This document shows, in pieces, positions 63,903 to 64,000 of a stretch of DNA of 64,000 nt. The DNA is from Pyrococcus kukulkanii. Its GTDB lineage: Archaea > Methanobacteriota_B > Thermococci > Thermococcales > Thermococcaceae. The notes beneath the pieces are model-generated. The model was not told where the DNA came from. It did no database searches and was given only the letters and a program-made list of their open reading frames with translations. Location of the stretch: the NCBI RefSeq assembly GCF_001577775.1, contig NZ_CP010835.1, positions 1,178,001 through 1,242,000 on the forward strand, read 5' to 3'. Both the position numbers and the translations under genes were made by a program. Position 1 is the first letter of the stretch. Each line of letters starts with the position of its first letter.

Positions 63903-64000
63903 GGACACGTCACCGTAGATAATTTTCCTTATTTCTCCGTTCCCAAGCCTTAAGACGAGTCTTCCGTCCTCATCTATATCCTCAGCAATTCCAACGACCT
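63888..64000 (-). CDS. Biotin protein ligase, C-terminal part (5' part off window)
   Basis: Only the last 37 codons are inside the window. They read [18 protein letters not shown] and end [10 protein letters not shown], the SH3-like C-terminal domain of biotin-(acetyl-CoA carboxylase) ligase with its GxVxxIDxDGxL and GDVSLR motifs. This is the domain that the BirA-like repressor at 53829 lacks, so this is probably the working ligase. Confidence 0.75.
   Translation of the reverse strand, partial: VVGIAEDIDEDGRLVLRLGNGEIRKIIYGDVSLRFL

Overview
The window comes from a hyperthermophilic euryarchaeon of the order Thermococcales, almost certainly Pyrococcus. The basis is the gene content (archaeal class I fructose-bisphosphate aldolase, PEP synthase, the tungstate transporter WtpABC, archaeal CCA enzyme, ThpR, AlaX-M, KptA), the TATA-led and often leaderless starts with GGTGG/GGTGAT ribosome binding sites, the archaeal C/D box RNA, and the short overlapping operons. 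Gene order resembles what I remember of P. horikoshii, but the species cannot be fixed from the sequence alone. I see no rRNA, tRNA or insertion sequence.

Layout. 1-10 kb: a PAPS-reductase-family protein (cut at the left edge), a CBS/zinc-ribbon protein, an archaeal ATPase, a METTL16/RlmF-like methyltransferase, a lipoprotein serpin coupled to a GATase-like protein, MobB, a small LSm-like protein, aldolase, agmatinase, a THUMP protein and a second ATPase. 10-17 kb: queC, a polytopic Wzy-like protein, a frameshifted GT-C glycosyltransferase with a C-terminal helical toroid domain, and ppsA. 17-26 kb: two paralogous ATPases sharing a 208-bp identical block, a sugar-isomerase-like protein, a radical SAM protein, an AAA14/DUF4143 ATPase, a phosphoribosyltransferase, an MBL-fold hydrolase and a decayed third copy of the paired ATPases. 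26-35 kb: RNA metabolism genes (C/D box sRNA, thpR, cca, alaX), a class II amidotransferase, an HSDR_N-like nuclease, a duplicated phosphoesterase, a CBS protein and a four-TM protein with a CARF-like domain.

35-53 kb is a defence region. A Dna2-like RecB-helicase converges on the minus-strand operon cas1-cas2-cas4-X-cas3-CARF/PIN-HSDR_N. Upstream lies a 25-repeat CRISPR array transcribed toward cas1, then its leader, then a second minus-strand operon cas6 - HD/Cas10-like fragment - cas8-like - cas7 - cas5. The effector is of type I (subtype I-B/Cst-like). It carries type III features: the Cas10 N-terminal half without a GGDD domain, a CARF-PIN effector and, 8 kb away, a membrane CARF-like protein.

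53-64 kb: kptA; a BirA-like repressor whose KWPND ligase motif is missing, divergent from bioY across a two-site operator; the tungstate genes wtpA, wtpB and wtpC, split by an AAA15-ATPase/TOPRIM pair and by a DUF4143 ATPase plus a membrane methyltransferase; then the cyclic 2,3-diphosphoglycerate genes (synthetase with a frameshift in its P-loop, and 2-phosphoglycerate kinase); finally the 3' end of a second, apparently complete biotin protein ligase.

The best candidates for something new are the type I/III hybrid CRISPR locus with its unassigned protein X and linked HSDR_N nuclease, the membrane CARF protein, the ATPase/TOPRIM pair inside the wtp cluster, and the paired operator-like repeats around several ATPase promoters.
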